Translations under genes and position numbers: made by a program | The notes under the pieces: model-generated | What the model was told of the DNA's origin: nothing | The model's database searches: none | What the model saw: the letters and a program-made list of their open reading frames with translations, nothing else | In this document: positions 1 through 8,300 of the stretch, piece by piece | Numbering within the stretch: the stretch's first letter is position 1 | Layout of the letters: every line of letters begins with the position of its first letter | Origin: Solobacterium sp. | Lineage (GTDB): Bacteria; Bacillota_I; Bacilli_A; Erysipelotrichales; Erysipelotrichaceae | Direction: 5' to 3' | DNA length: 44,609 nt | NCBI GenBank assembly: GCA_022486705.1 | Contig: JAKVKC010000020.1 | Location: forward strand, 1 to 44,609

Positions 1-180
1 ATCCAGCATCTTTTTTGTCAGCGGTGCAATGGTCTTCAGTTTCTGATGCGATACCAGCGGATTGGTCAGCACCCCTTCGGGCAGTCCCTTCTGCATTAAG
101 ATCTTTGCAAGAATATCATGACCGATAGCAGTCTGATATACTTCGCCGATCGTACTCTCCATTGTCAACTGTTCTTTCAT
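1..180 (-). CDS. Hypothetical protein, 5' end only (cut by window edge)
   Basis: An open frame of 60 codons runs leftward from an ATG at 180 off the window edge without a stop. The start is supported by AGGAG six bases upstream on the minus strand (around 187-191). The N-terminus begins MKEQLTMESTIGEVYQTAIG and continues with a short alternating hydrophobic helix pattern (DILAKILMQKGLPEGVLTNP). This resembles a small helical module (TIGEV...G..IL..IL...G) that I associate with the ends of glycosidases and other secreted or carbohydrate-related proteins of Bacillota, but that is recall and not a firm assignment. I do not recognise the family. It lies downstream of pheT, separated by a strong terminator, so it is probably its own unit. 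Confidence 0.6.
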   Translation of the reverse strand, partial: MKEQLTMESTIGEVYQTAIGHDILAKILMQKGLPEGVLTNPLVSHQKLKTIAPLTKKMLD

Positions 181-251
181 ACGCTGCTCCTGTTTCTTCT
201 AGTTTATACTTCTGCGGTGCAAAAAGGAATGCAGCCCCGACACCGTCTATC

Positions 252-280
252 AAAAAAGTCCCCTGCCATTGGCAGAAGAC
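252..280 (-). terminator. Rho-independent terminator of pheST
   Basis: On the minus strand GTCTTCTGCC, a three-base loop AAT, and GGCAGGGGAC form a 10-bp stem (two G-U pairs) followed by TTTTTT. It sits 9 bases after the pheT stop codon, so it ends the pheST transcript. Confidence 0.85.
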
Positions 281-288
281 CTGTTGGA

Positions 289-2676
289 TCAAGCTCTTAA
301 TTCCGCTTTTACTTTTTCTTTCAGACTGTTCAGGATCTTTTCGTGCGCCTCATTGATCTCATCATCCTTCAGCGTATGATCTGCCTGATAAGTAATATGC
401 AGGGCAACCGATTTCTGATCAGCAGCGACATGTTCCCCTTCATAGACATCGAAGATCTGCACATCGGATACGATCTTGGCACCGCTGCGGCGGATAGCTT
501 CCAGAATGTTCTGGGCTGGCACATCACGCTGGACGACCAGAGAAATATCTCTGGCAACAGACTGGAACTTATTCAGCTCTTCAAACTTGATGCGTGCTCC
601 CGTTCCATGCAGAACAGGATCAATATTCAATTCGGCATATGCGATTCTGCCCAGATCAAATTTCTTTGCATATTCCGGATGCACTTCACCGAAAATGCCT
701 AAGAATTCTTTGCCAAGATAGATCTCGGCACTGCGATATGGGTGGAAGTGGATCAGATCTTTCTGATTCTCTTTGATGCGGATGCGGGTTCCCGTATAGC
801 CGCACTGTTTCAGCCATGCTAAGAGGATTCCCTTCATAGCATAGAAATCTCCCGGCTGTTCAAACTTATGCAGCGGATCATCCCTCAGCTGTCCATCCAG
901 AACAACAGCGAGACGTTCTTCTTCTCTGCCATCCTGTGCATAGAGCTTCGAGATCTCATAGAAAGCAAGATTCCTATTATCATGAGCTTCATTGTACTGT
1001 ACGCATTCCAATACCGAATTGATCATTGAAGTGCGCAGATACTTTCTGGCTTCGCTCATCGGCATCGACAGTTCAACTGCCTTTCCGATTGGTTCCAATG
1101 CATTGTCAATGTAATCCTGGCCGACAAGCGTATATGTCATGATCTCATTGAGCCCCATTGACATCATTGCTTCCCGGCTCGTCCGGCGCAATGCCTGTAC
1201 AGGCGTCAGCTGACCGACCGTTGCAGCGATCTGCGGCAGCGTGCTGTTCAGACTGTCAAAGCCGATCAGACGGATTACTTCTTCATCAATATCTGCTTTT
1301 CCTTCAATATCAATACGATAGGAAGGAATGTGGCAGGTAATCTCATCGCCATTGATCTCCGGCTTAAAATCCAGCCACTTCAAGGTATCTGCGACCTGTT
1401 CCATCGTAAAGGATGTGCCCAATAAGCCATTGCAGTGCGTCAAGGTTTCTTTCACTGTCAGAGGCTGATCATTTTCTCTGCCTGCTTTGACCGTTGCTTC
1501 AAAACCGGATGCATCCGCATATTTGCTCAGCAGCTGAACGGAACGATCCATTGCTTTCGCCATCGCACCTTCTTCAATGCCCTTGGTGAATCTCTGAGCA
1601 GCTTCCGTTACAAGATTCAGACGGATCGAAGTATGACGGATTGAAGCATGATCAAAGTGCGCTGCTTCAATAAAGATCGCATCTGTATTTTCATCGATCA
1701 TGGATTCTTCACCGCCCATAATGCCGGCAATGCCAGTTGCTTCGCCATTCTCGGTGATCAGAATATCACCTTTCTGGATGGCGAATTCATTGCCATCCAA
1801 TGCTTTCATGGTCAGCTGCTGATCATCGACAACGGTGATCTCATGTGCTTTCAGTTTCTTCAGGTCATAGTAATGAAGCGGCTGTCCTGTCTCCAGCATA
1901 ACAAAGTTGGAAATATCAACAACGTTATTGATCGCATTGATGCCGGCAGCGTTTAAGTACTGCTGCATCCATTTTGGTGAAGGTCCTACTTTGACATGAT
2001 CAACTGCTTTGCCAAGATAGCAGGTGCACTTTTCTGTCTTTGTTGCAACTTTGAAATCGCCCTTTTCACCAATATCAGACTGGCCTTCATACGCCGGCCA
2101 TTTTACCGTACGATGCACGATGGCTCCTACTTCCTTGGCCATATTCCACATAGCTGAGCAGTCTGCTCTGTTTGGGGTAAGCGAGACATCCAAGATCGTA
2201 TCATCCAGTCCTAAGTATTTCAGAACATTTCTTTCACCGACAGGTGCATCGGCAGGAAGTTCTTCAATGCCATTGACCTGATCATCTCGTAAGCTCTTTC
2301 GGTCAACGCCCAGTTCCAGCAGGGAACAGAGCATGCCATTGGAAGCAATGCCATGCAATGGCTTCGCTTCGATCTTTCCGCCAGGAAGTACAGCTCCCGG
2401 CAATGCTGCAATGACTTTGATTCCTTTGCGGCAGTTCGGTGCACCGCAGACGATCTGATAGACCGCATCCCCGACATTGGTCTGGGTCAGATGCAGATGT
2501 GTCCCTTCAATATCTTCACAGGACATGACTTCTCCGATAGCTAAGCCGGATGCCTGTGCCATTGTTTCGATGCCCTCAACTTCCAATCCTGCTGTCGTCA
2601 TGCGATCAGCTAGATCTTCCGGTGTGATATCGGAGAGATCGACATATTCCTTGAGCCAGTTATAACTTAATTTCAT
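289..2676 (-). CDS. pheT: Phenylalanine-tRNA ligase beta subunit
   Basis: Beta subunit of the heterotetrameric phenylalanyl-tRNA synthetase; it carries tRNA-binding and editing domains and works with PheS in the cytoplasm to charge tRNA-Phe. At 795 residues it has the normal family length. The N-terminus MKLSYNWLKEYVDL, an EMAP/OB-type tRNA-binding segment around residues 40-150, B3/B4 editing and B5 domains in the middle, and the C-terminal anticodon-binding fold (FQSVARDISLVV and onward) are all recognisable. I chose the ATG at 2676 because it has AAGGAG at proper spacing and gives the family N-terminus; the frame is open to a TTG at 2697 overlapping the end of pheS, which I regard as unlikely. 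It lies 17 bases after pheS in one operon controlled by the T-box leader upstream. Confidence 0.97.
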   Translation of the reverse strand: MKLSYNWLKEYVDLSDITPEDLADRMTTAGLEVEGIETMAQASGLAIGEVMSCEDIEGTHLHLTQTNVGDAVYQIVCGAPNCRKGIKVIAALPGAVLPGGKIEAKPLHGIASNGMLCSLLELGVDRKSLRDDQVNGIEELPADAPVGERNVLKYLGLDDTILDVSLTPNRADCSAMWNMAKEVGAIVHRTVKWPAYEGQSDIGEKGDFKVATKTEKCTCYLGKAVDHVKVGPSPKWMQQYLNAAGINAINNVVDISNFVMLETGQPLHYYDLKKLKAHEITVVDDQQLTMKALDGNEFAIQKGDILITENGEATGIAGIMGGEESMIDENTDAIFIEAAHFDHASIRHTSIRLNLVTEAAQRFTKGIEEGAMAKAMDRSVQLLSKYADASGFEATVKAGRENDQPLTVKETLTHCNGLLGTSFTMEQVADTLKWLDFKPEINGDEITCHIPSYRIDIEGKADIDEEVIRLIGFDSLNSTLPQIAATVGQLTPVQALRRTSREAMMSMGLNEIMTYTLVGQDYIDNALEPIGKAVELSMPMSEARKYLRTSMINSVLECVQYNEAHDNRNLAFYEISKLYAQDGREEERLAVVLDGQLRDDPLHKFEQPGDFYAMKGILLAWLKQCGYTGTRIRIKENQKDLIHFHPYRSAEIYLGKEFLGIFGEVHPEYAKKFDLGRIAYAELNIDPVLHGTGARIKFEELNKFQSVARDISLVVQRDVPAQNILEAIRRSGAKIVSDVQIFDVYEGEHVAADQKSVALHITYQADHTLKDDEINEAHEKILNSLKEKVKAELRA

Positions 2677-2693
2677 TTTCTTTCTCTCCTTCT

Positions 2694-3731
2694 TCAATCG
2701 AACCGATCGAACGTATTTAAGAAACGTTCATCATTGATATAGAAATTGCGGATATCATTAATACCGTATTTCAGCATCGCAACTCTTTCCAAGCCGACAC
2801 CAAAGGCAAAGCCGGAGCATTTTTCCGGATCAAAGCCATTCATCTCTAAGACGTGCGGATGAACCATGCCAGCACCGAGGATCTCGATCCAGCCGGAGCC
2901 TTTGCATACACTGCATCCCTTGCCATTGCAGAATGGGCAGGATACATCAACTTCAACAGATGGTTCTGTAAATGGGAAATAGCTTGGCCTAAAGCGGATC
3001 TTTCTGCCTTCTCCAAACATCTTATTGGCCATAAATTCCAAAGTTCCCTTCAGATCGGTCAAGGTAACATGTTCCCCGACAACAAGTCCTTCACACTGCA
3101 TGAACTGATGGCTGTGAGTCGCATCATCATCATCGCGGCGGTAGACCTTGCCTGGGCAGATCAGCTTGATCGGTGTCTGGCCGTGTGCTTTTTCCAGCTC
3201 TCTCATCTGCATGGCCGTTGTATGCGTACGCAGCAGCGTCGTAGGATCAATATAGAAAGTATCCTGCATATCTCTGGCTGGATGATCTGCCGGAATATTC
3301 GCCAGTTCAAAATTATAATGATCCTGTTCAAGCTCCGGCCCTTCAGCTACTTTGTATCCCATGCCTAAGAAAAGATCTTCGATCTCATTCTGGATCAGGA
3401 TCAGCGGATGCGTCGTGCCGATGCGGATCGTATCGCCAGGCAGCGTCACATCGATCTTCTCCTGTTCAAGCTTGGCAGCGGTCGCCTGTACTTCCAGATC
3501 CTGCTGCTTCTTTTCGAGCACCTCTGTCACGGTCTCCTTGCAGTCATTGACCATCTGACCAAAGGCTGGCTTTTCTTCTTTCGGCAGTGCGCGCATCTGG
3601 CTCATCAATGCCTGGATCTCTCCCTTTTTGCCTAGATACTGTACTTTGACTTCATTCAGTTCATTCAATGTCTGTGCATGTTCAATAGCCTGCAATGCGG
3701 CCTGCTGCACATCTGCGATCTGTTCGCTCAT
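2694..3731 (-). CDS. pheS: Phenylalanine-tRNA ligase alpha subunit
   Basis: Catalytic alpha subunit of phenylalanyl-tRNA synthetase (class II), which forms phenylalanyl-adenylate and transfers Phe to tRNA. The 345-residue length is typical. Visible are the N-terminal coiled-coil region (about residues 1-85) that contacts tRNA, motif 2 around [17 protein letters not shown], and the C-terminal motif 3 segment [19 protein letters not shown] small Cys cluster ([12 protein letters not shown]) in the insertion is seen in many Gram-positive PheS proteins. The ATG at 3731 follows AGGAGG (3737-3742 on the minus strand). It is the first gene after the T-box leader, so expression should respond to uncharged tRNA-Phe. 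Confidence 0.97.
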   Translation of the reverse strand: MSEQIADVQQAALQAIEHAQTLNELNEVKVQYLGKKGEIQALMSQMRALPKEEKPAFGQMVNDCKETVTEVLEKKQQDLEVQATAAKLEQEKIDVTLPGDTIRIGTTHPLILIQNEIEDLFLGMGYKVAEGPELEQDHYNFELANIPADHPARDMQDTFYIDPTTLLRTHTTAMQMRELEKAHGQTPIKLICPGKVYRRDDDDATHSHQFMQCEGLVVGEHVTLTDLKGTLEFMANKMFGEGRKIRFRPSYFPFTEPSVEVDVSCPFCNGKGCSVCKGSGWIEILGAGMVHPHVLEMNGFDPEKCSGFAFGVGLERVAMLKYGINDIRNFYINDERFLNTFDRFD

Positions 3732-3744
3732 CTGTCTCCTCCTA

Positions 3745-3976
3745 AAATAAAAACGTTCCTGTCATTGCAGGAACGCTGATTGCGCGGTACCATCCTGATT
3801 CACATTCATCAAAGAATGTGCTCTTGATTGGATCCTGTAACGCAGATCAGGCGGAAGGGATTGGCTTCGCTGGAAAAGTGAATTCAGGACAATGCAGTGC
3901 GAAGATCTTCTCAGCATACAGATCTCTCTCTTTCGCTTTGCGTTTTTCCTTACTTGTCTTTTCTTTTTCGCTTTAT
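3745..3976 (-). promoter_or_regulatory. T-box leader (tRNA-Phe sensing) of pheST
   Basis: The minus strand carries the hallmark T-box sequence AGGATGGTACCGCG at 3783-3796, the bulge that pairs with the NCCA end of uncharged tRNA. Just downstream is the competing terminator CGTTCCTG/CAGGAACG (3754-3775) followed by TTTTTATTTT. Upstream, around 3880-3960, there is room for the stem I region; GAATTCAC at 3878-3885 contains a TTC triplet (3880-3882) followed by A, a candidate Phe specifier. The T-box and terminator are seen directly; the specifier position is inferred. Uncharged tRNA-Phe would stabilise the antiterminator and raise pheST transcription. Confidence 0.9.
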
Positions 3977-3982
3977 GACAAG

Positions 3983-4011
3983 ATTATAGATTTAACTTTC
4001 CTTCTTTTCAA
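3983..4011 (-). promoter_or_regulatory. Sigma-A type promoter of the T-box/pheST unit
   Basis: Minus strand -35 TTGAAA (4006-4011), 17-bp spacer, -10 TATAAT (3983-3988). The start point would fall near 3976, giving a leader of about 245 bases to pheS. Confidence 0.8.
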
Positions 4012-4013
4012 GC

Positions 4014-4019
4014 TAAAAT
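4014..4019 (+). promoter_or_regulatory. -10 box of trmO, leaderless start
   Basis: TAAAAT at 4014-4019 with a possible -35 TTAACT at 3992-3997 (16-bp spacer). The trmO ATG begins only six bases after the -10 box, the normal distance to the transcription start, and no Shine-Dalgarno is present, so the mRNA probably starts at or beside the ATG. The box overlaps the divergent pheST promoter. Confidence 0.55.
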
Positions 4020-4025
4020 AAAAAC

Positions 4026-4706
4026 ATGAAGAAGAATCTGACAATGCATCCCATCGCTGTGATCCATACGGATTTTGCGACAAAGTTCGGCATTCCCCGT
4101 CAGGCAAGCTTAGCAGAAGAGCTGAAAGCCACCATTGTATTTGAAAAAGAATATCGAAAGGATGGTATTTTAAAAGGCTTAGAGAACTTTTCTCATATCT
4201 GGCTGCTGTGGGGCTTCAGTGCATCTTTTGATGCGGACTGGACGCCGACGGTCAGACCGCCGCGCCTAGGCGGCACAAAGCGAGTCGGCGTTTTTGCCTC
4301 GCGCTCACCTTTCCGTCCCAATCCGATCGGTCTCAGTGCCGTGAAGATCGATGCGATCCGGAAAACAAAAGAATATGGAACTGTGATCGATGTCATCGGT
4401 GCAGATATGATGGATCTGTCCCCGATCTATGACATCAAGCCCTATATCCCATACTCTGATCGTATCAGCGCTGCGCCTGGCTTTGCGGAGCAGCCGGATC
4501 TGCGCAAGCTCCAGGTAAGAATATCACCGGTCGTTGCCGAGACCATTCCTGCCGGAAAGCTGGCCGGTCTGATCGAAGTGCTGGCTTTGGATCCGCGGCC
4601 GCCGTATCAGAATGATCCGAACCGCAAATATGGTTTTGTCTTTGCCGGCATGGAGATCAAATTCAAAGTGGAAGACAATGTGCTGACCGTGCTGTCAGCG
4701 AAATGA
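4026..4706 (+). CDS. trmO: tRNA (N6-threonylcarbamoyladenosine-37) methyltransferase TrmO
   Basis: TrmO (TsaA/YaeB family) uses S-adenosylmethionine to add a methyl group to t6A37 in tRNAs that read ACY codons, tuning decoding. The protein is 226 residues, close to E. coli TrmO, and shows the family blocks FGIPRQ near residue 19, TVRPPRLGG, GVFASRSPFRPNPIGLS and IYDIKPYIPYSD. The family forms a beta-barrel that binds SAM as a dimer. The ATG at 4026 has no ribosome site but lies right behind a -10 box; an alternative ATG at 4044 would begin MHPIAVIHTDF. The stop codon abuts the stop of the convergent gene with no intervening base (TGATCA at 4704-4709). Confidence 0.93.
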   Translation: MKKNLTMHPIAVIHTDFATKFGIPRQASLAEELKATIVFEKEYRKDGILKGLENFSHIWLLWGFSASFDADWTPTVRPPRLGGTKRVGVFASRSPFRPNPIGLSAVKIDAIRKTKEYGTVIDVIGADMMDLSPIYDIKPYIPYSDRISAAPGFAEQPDLRKLQVRISPVVAETIPAGKLAGLIEVLALDPRPPYQNDPNRKYGFVFAGMEIKFKVEDNVLTVLSAK

Positions 4707-5438
4707 TCACCAGTCCCCATTGTCACCGTAGTATTCCTGACGTGAACGGGCATCTTCATACGCCTGATACAGATGATCCAGATCTTCATCGCTGCAGATG
4801 AACGCATCTCCCATCAGATCATAGTGTCCATCGCGGATCAGAATGCCAGCTTTATCAGGGCAGCCAAAGACCGCTCTTCCTTTTTCTTCAATCGAGCGGA
4901 TCATACGATGCAGATGCTTCTCATCTTCTATGTATCCTGTTTCCAGAGAGAAGCCCTGCAGAATGCCCAAGCCTCTGCCCCCGTCTTCTTTCCATTCATG
5001 ATCCGAAGCATATTCATCCATCATGATCTTTGAACCGGAGGCGTTGCTCATAAAAATGCCGGTATAGTTCCTGAGATCATCCTGTATCTCTTTATCCTCA
5101 ATGCATTCCATCATATCATCCGGATCATTGCCAATCAGATAGACCAGCGAGCTGTCCTGCAGTCTTCTCTGCAGAGTCTGACGGTCATCCAGATATGGAT
5201 TGAACCATTGCATCTGTTCATCTGTGATCTGATATGCGCGGAATGGCTCTGCGATCTTCTCATAAGACCGGCTGCCGCGATGATACTTCTGCGCAAAGGC
5301 GGCAGAGTCGCCTGCCCAGCCTTCATCCGCAAACAGAGGCATGATCAGAACATGCATGTCAGCGGTCAGAAGGCCGCCCAGATATTCATATGCCCACTCT
5401 TCATTAAAATTTGTTCTGTTCAGTATAATATTGATCAT
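4707..5438 (-). CDS. Peptidase S51 / class I glutamine amidotransferase-like protein
   Basis: A 243-residue cytoplasmic protein that I place in the S51 (peptidase E-like) branch of the class I amidotransferase fold. Points in favour are VYLIGNDPDDMMECI near residue 100 (like the LIGG/N..D block of the family), a candidate nucleophile segment GIFMSNASGSKIM where relatives have G-x-S-A-G, and GLGILQGFSLETGY followed by a His-containing segment (RDGHYDLMGDA). The nucleophile elbow is not canonical, so activity is uncertain. The ATG at 5438 follows AGGTGA; a GTG at 5444 is also in frame. Only 32 bases separate it from the divergent acylphosphatase gene, and its end abuts trmO. Confidence 0.6.
   Translation of the reverse strand: MINIILNRTNFNEEWAYEYLGGLLTADMHVLIMPLFADEGWAGDSAAFAQKYHRGSRSYEKIAEPFRAYQITDEQMQWFNPYLDDRQTLQRRLQDSSLVYLIGNDPDDMMECIEDKEIQDDLRNYTGIFMSNASGSKIMMDEYASDHEWKEDGGRGLGILQGFSLETGYIEDEKHLHRMIRSIEEKGRAVFGCPDKAGILIRDGHYDLMGDAFICSDEDLDHLYQAYEDARSRQEYYGDNGDW
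5424..5429 (+). promoter_or_regulatory. -10 box of the acylphosphatase gene
   Basis: TATAAT at 5424-5429, inside the 5' end of the divergent S51-like gene; the -35 region is poor. The expected start point near 5436 gives a leader of about 35 bases with GAGGAA as ribosome site at 5459-5464. Confidence 0.5.
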
Positions 5439-5470
5439 ATTCACCTATTTCTAGAAACGAGGAAACAAAA

Positions 5471-5746
5471 ATGAAACGCTATCACGCAATTTTTGACGGC
5501 CGTGTCCAAGGCGTCGGTATGAGAGGCTTCTGTATGATGGAGGCACAGTCCCGCGGATTGACAGGTTCCGTCAGGAATTTGGAAAACGGCATGGTCGAGA
5601 TCTATGTCCAGGGAGACGAAGATCTGATCGATGAATTTCTCGGTGCAGTCAAGCAGGGAAATCGTTTTATCCGGGTCGATGATTATACGATAAAAGAAGT
5701 TCCTGTTGTGGAAGGAGAAAAGCACTTCTCTTATGGCTGGGACTGA
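5471..5746 (+). CDS. acyP: Acylphosphatase
   Basis: A 91-residue acylphosphatase, which hydrolyses acyl phosphates such as carbamoyl phosphate or 1,3-bisphosphoglycerate. The signature GRVQGVGMRGF (about residues 10-20) provides the phosphate-binding loop and catalytic Arg, and GSVRNLENGMVEIYVQG (about 34-50) supplies the catalytic Asn. The position after GVG is usually Phe or Tyr and is Met here, a tolerated change. The start has GAGGAA upstream. The gene converges with the next methyltransferase gene with only three bases between stop codons. Confidence 0.92.
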   Translation: MKRYHAIFDGRVQGVGMRGFCMMEAQSRGLTGSVRNLENGMVEIYVQGDEDLIDEFLGAVKQGNRFIRVDDYTIKEVPVVEGEKHFSYGWD

Positions 5747-5749
5747 TCT

Positions 5750-6475
5750 TTATCCACGATAGTTATGCATGACAATGCCGCCGGCCACGGCAACATTCAA
5801 AGATTCAAAACCATGCATATCAATGCGCAGACGATCATCTGCCATAGCTTGGATCTGCGGATGCACGCCCTGACCTTCATTGCCGAAAATGAAGGCCATT
5901 TTATTAACGGTAGGGATCTCTGCCATCGTATGAGATTTTTCCAAAGATGTCGCAATGACTTGGAAATCATCTTTCTGCAGCTGAAGAATGATATCTTTCA
6001 GATTGCCCCGGATCACCGGGATATGGAACAGAGCGCCCTGGGTAGAACGGACGGCTTTTTCATTATATAGATCGCATGTATCCAAAGAACAGCAGACCGC
6101 ATCATAAGAGAAGGACACAGCCGTGCGCACCAAGGTTCCAAGATTGCCCGGATCCTGTACATCATCCAGCAGGATCACCCGCTTCAGTTCATCCGGTGCA
6201 GCTTCTTTCTGCCTGCATACCGCAATCAGATGGACCGGCGATACATTCGCCGATATCTTTTTCATGATGGCCGGTGTCACTTCATAGACAGGAACGCTGT
6301 CATATGGACTGACGGTATCTGTAATGATCTCTTCCGCGCATCCTGCGGACAGTGCTTCCCCGATCAGATGCTCCCCTTCAGCTAAGAACAGATGCAGCTG
6401 ATCTCGGTCTTTTTTATGATGGAGCGATGTCCATTTTTTTACTTTTGCATTCTGCAGTGAAACAATCTTTTCCAT
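5750..6475 (-). CDS. SpoU/TrmH-family RNA 2'-O-methyltransferase
   Basis: A SAM-dependent 2'-O-ribose methyltransferase of the SPOUT class, acting on rRNA or tRNA. The 241-residue protein has the N-terminal substrate-binding domain (starting with MEKIVSLQNAKVKKWTSL) and the trefoil-knot motifs VQDPGNLGTLVRTA (motif 1), FIFGNEGQGV (motif 2) and LNVAVAGGIVMHNYR (motif 3). It resembles the YsgA group of Bacillota, whose target I cannot state from sequence. The ATG at 6475 lacks a Shine-Dalgarno but lies seven bases after an extended -10 box, so the transcript is probably leaderless. Confidence 0.9.
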   Translation of the reverse strand: MEKIVSLQNAKVKKWTSLHHKKDRDQLHLFLAEGEHLIGEALSAGCAEEIITDTVSPYDSVPVYEVTPAIMKKISANVSPVHLIAVCRQKEAAPDELKRVILLDDVQDPGNLGTLVRTAVSFSYDAVCCSLDTCDLYNEKAVRSTQGALFHIPVIRGNLKDIILQLQKDDFQVIATSLEKSHTMAEIPTVNKMAFIFGNEGQGVHPQIQAMADDRLRIDMHGFESLNVAVAGGIVMHNYRG

Positions 6476-6482
6476 GGCTAAA

Positions 6483-6490
6483 AGTATAGC
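6483..6490 (-). promoter_or_regulatory. Extended -10 promoter, leaderless start of the SpoU gene
   Basis: Minus strand TATACT (6483-6488) preceded by TG-C, i.e. an extended -10. Seven bases separate it from the ATG at 6475, and no ribosome site exists between them. No good -35 box is visible. Confidence 0.55.
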
Positions 6491-6501
6491 ATTGAATCCA
6501 G

Positions 6502-6530
6502 AAAAAAGGCATCCTATCTGAAAGATGCCT
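6502..6530 (-). terminator. Terminator after the PEPCK-like gene
   Basis: Minus strand AGGCATC (6524-6530), ten-base loop, GATGCCT (6507-6513), then TTTTTC. It lies just beyond the stop at 6537 and overlaps the upstream part of the next gene's promoter region. Confidence 0.85.
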
Positions 6531-6536
6531 CCAAGC

Positions 6537-8240
6537 TTATTTCTGCTTTACAAACTCTACCAATGCTTCTGCTGCTTTTTCAATGCCGTGATCGCCCTTA
6601 TTCGGCAGTCCTAAGCATGTATATACTTCACCGACAGGGATCTTCTCATTGAACAATTCATCAAAGAGCTTATCGATCAGTACCTTTGTCTCTTTCTGTC
6701 TCTGCATCGGTCCGAATGGATTGGCAAAGAATGTTGTGGACAGTCCCTTCTCCTGGGTCGTACCTAAAGCAAAACGCTTTCCTTCGACAAATACTGGTTC
6801 TGCTTCATCACGATTGGTGAACAGATGCATGCCTCTCTTATCCGTATAGTTATTGGCATAGAGGAAGATATCGATCTTATGATCTTTGGTAATGACCTTA
6901 TATGGCGCCGCTGGGATAACGACTCTGGCATTGGACTTCTCCGGATTGAAGAAGATCGAACGATCCATATCCTTATAAGCAGTTCCTTTATCCAGATCAT
7001 CCAGCCGTACAAAGGCACCGACTTCTGTTCCCTGTGCACGCACTTCGCCATTTTCATCAATATGGATCGTACCCATATCATCAAAGACAGTTTCCTGATG
7101 ATCAATCATATCCGAAGCCAATGTACTTAACGCTTCCAGTGTCTCTGATTTGCCAGCACCGGAATCGCCCATGAACATCAGGCCCTTCTTCGTGCCATCC
7201 TTCAGATATACATTGACCATCGCACCATGGATCGGCAGCCAGCCTCTTTGGATCATCACTAAATTATGCAGGGTCAGGATCGACTTCTTGGTGTATCCAA
7301 AGTAATCAATGGCCGGATCATTGGAATCCTTCAGCAGCCAGATATCATTCTCGCTGTCATGCCAGAATTCAGTATCGGAACCTCCGTCCGGATTGCCGAA
7401 CAGCATGATCGCATCTGGTTTTTTCGCAACTGCATCTTTCGCATCTGCCAGTTCAAACAGATTTGCGGTAGCCACTGCCGAGCCAATGAAGTCTCTGTGG
7501 AAGTAGCAGTAGATCAATAAAGAGCCGACCTTGGCGGGATAGCATATCCACTCTTCATCGCCTTTGACAAAGTCTGACATCGGATTATGTTCCGCATCCT
7601 TGAAGACATTTGTCCGCTTATTATGCTGCGGATGCAGGATCAATGGTGTACGGAGCAGGATCTGATTGATGAAAGGGATCCCTTCCAGCTTTTCATAGCC
7701 GATCGGGGCTTTCCAATCATAATAGCCCAGCAGCATGCTTGCATTTGTGCCTGCCTGCAGCTGACGGAATACTTTATTCTGGGAGCCCTGTACTTTCTGC
7801 TCGATCTCACGATAGAAATCAAGCACAAGTTTATTTTCCTCATTGTCCGCGTTGATAAAATTCTGGAGCTGAAATCCTTCTTCATTATGCGTATACAGAA
7901 CCGAATATCTCTGCATGGAACGCCAATAGTCATATCCCTTTTCAATGATTGCCAGAAGTTCATCCGGGATCTTCGTATAAGCATCATTGATCTCTTTCGG
8001 ATCTGAGATCAGCAGTGTCTTCAGGACGAACTTGATCTCCTTCTTGATCTGCGTGTTATCCTTGCCATTTTCGGCAAGATAGCTGTACAGATCGAAGTGA
8101 TGAGATTTCAGATTTGCTAAGAAATGATCAAGAAATTCATCGAATACTTCTGTGGAGACAATTTCATGCTTGCTGGTCAGATATTTCTTCGAATAATTCA
8201 GGATTACTGTGTCATCGTGAAAATAATAGGCTTCTTTCAT
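6537..8240 (-). CDS. PEP carboxykinase (ATP)-superfamily protein with HPr-kinase-like P-loop
   Basis: A 567-residue protein with a C-terminal P-loop kinase core of the PEPCK/HprK superfamily. The Walker A loop GDSGAGKS lies at residues 358-365, preceded by HGAMVNVY (338-345) and followed by FDDMG (386-390). NARVVIPA (about 437-444) resembles the NTRxxYPI block of ATP-dependent PEPCK, and ANPFGPMQ (about 506-513) its PF-P block, while GDSGxGKSE with an upstream HG...V.Y is the pattern of HPr kinase. Residues 1-330 match no domain I recognise. ATP-PEPCK would convert oxaloacetate to PEP; a protein kinase role is the alternative. The ATG at 8240 has GGAGGGG upstream; the longer open frame to 8339 runs through the promoter and is not used. 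Monocistronic with its own terminator. Confidence 0.65.
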   Translation of the reverse strand: MKEAYYFHDDTVILNYSKKYLTSKHEIVSTEVFDEFLDHFLANLKSHHFDLYSYLAENGKDNTQIKKEIKFVLKTLLISDPKEINDAYTKIPDELLAIIEKGYDYWRSMQRYSVLYTHNEEGFQLQNFINADNEENKLVLDFYREIEQKVQGSQNKVFRQLQAGTNASMLLGYYDWKAPIGYEKLEGIPFINQILLRTPLILHPQHNKRTNVFKDAEHNPMSDFVKGDEEWICYPAKVGSLLIYCYFHRDFIGSAVATANLFELADAKDAVAKKPDAIMLFGNPDGGSDTEFWHDSENDIWLLKDSNDPAIDYFGYTKKSILTLHNLVMIQRGWLPIHGAMVNVYLKDGTKKGLMFMGDSGAGKSETLEALSTLASDMIDHQETVFDDMGTIHIDENGEVRAQGTEVGAFVRLDDLDKGTAYKDMDRSIFFNPEKSNARVVIPAAPYKVITKDHKIDIFLYANNYTDKRGMHLFTNRDEAEPVFVEGKRFALGTTQEKGLSTTFFANPFGPMQRQKETKVLIDKLFDELFNEKIPVGEVYTCLGLPNKGDHGIEKAAEALVEFVKQK

Positions 8241-8265
8241 GTTTTCCCCTCCAAGTAACGCAGAT

Positions 8266-8274
8266 ATAATACCA
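8266..8274 (-). promoter_or_regulatory. Extended -10 promoter of the PEPCK-like gene
   Basis: Minus strand TGG-TATTAT (8266-8274), with only an AT-rich -35 region. The start point near 8259 gives a leader of about 19 bases including the GGAGGGG ribosome site. Confidence 0.5.
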
Positions 8275-8300
8275 GTTATTACGGCTGAATAAAATACAGA

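Noticed and set aside
2853-3368. 171-codon frame antisense to pheS
   Set aside because: Fully inside pheS and without ribosome site or family resemblance.
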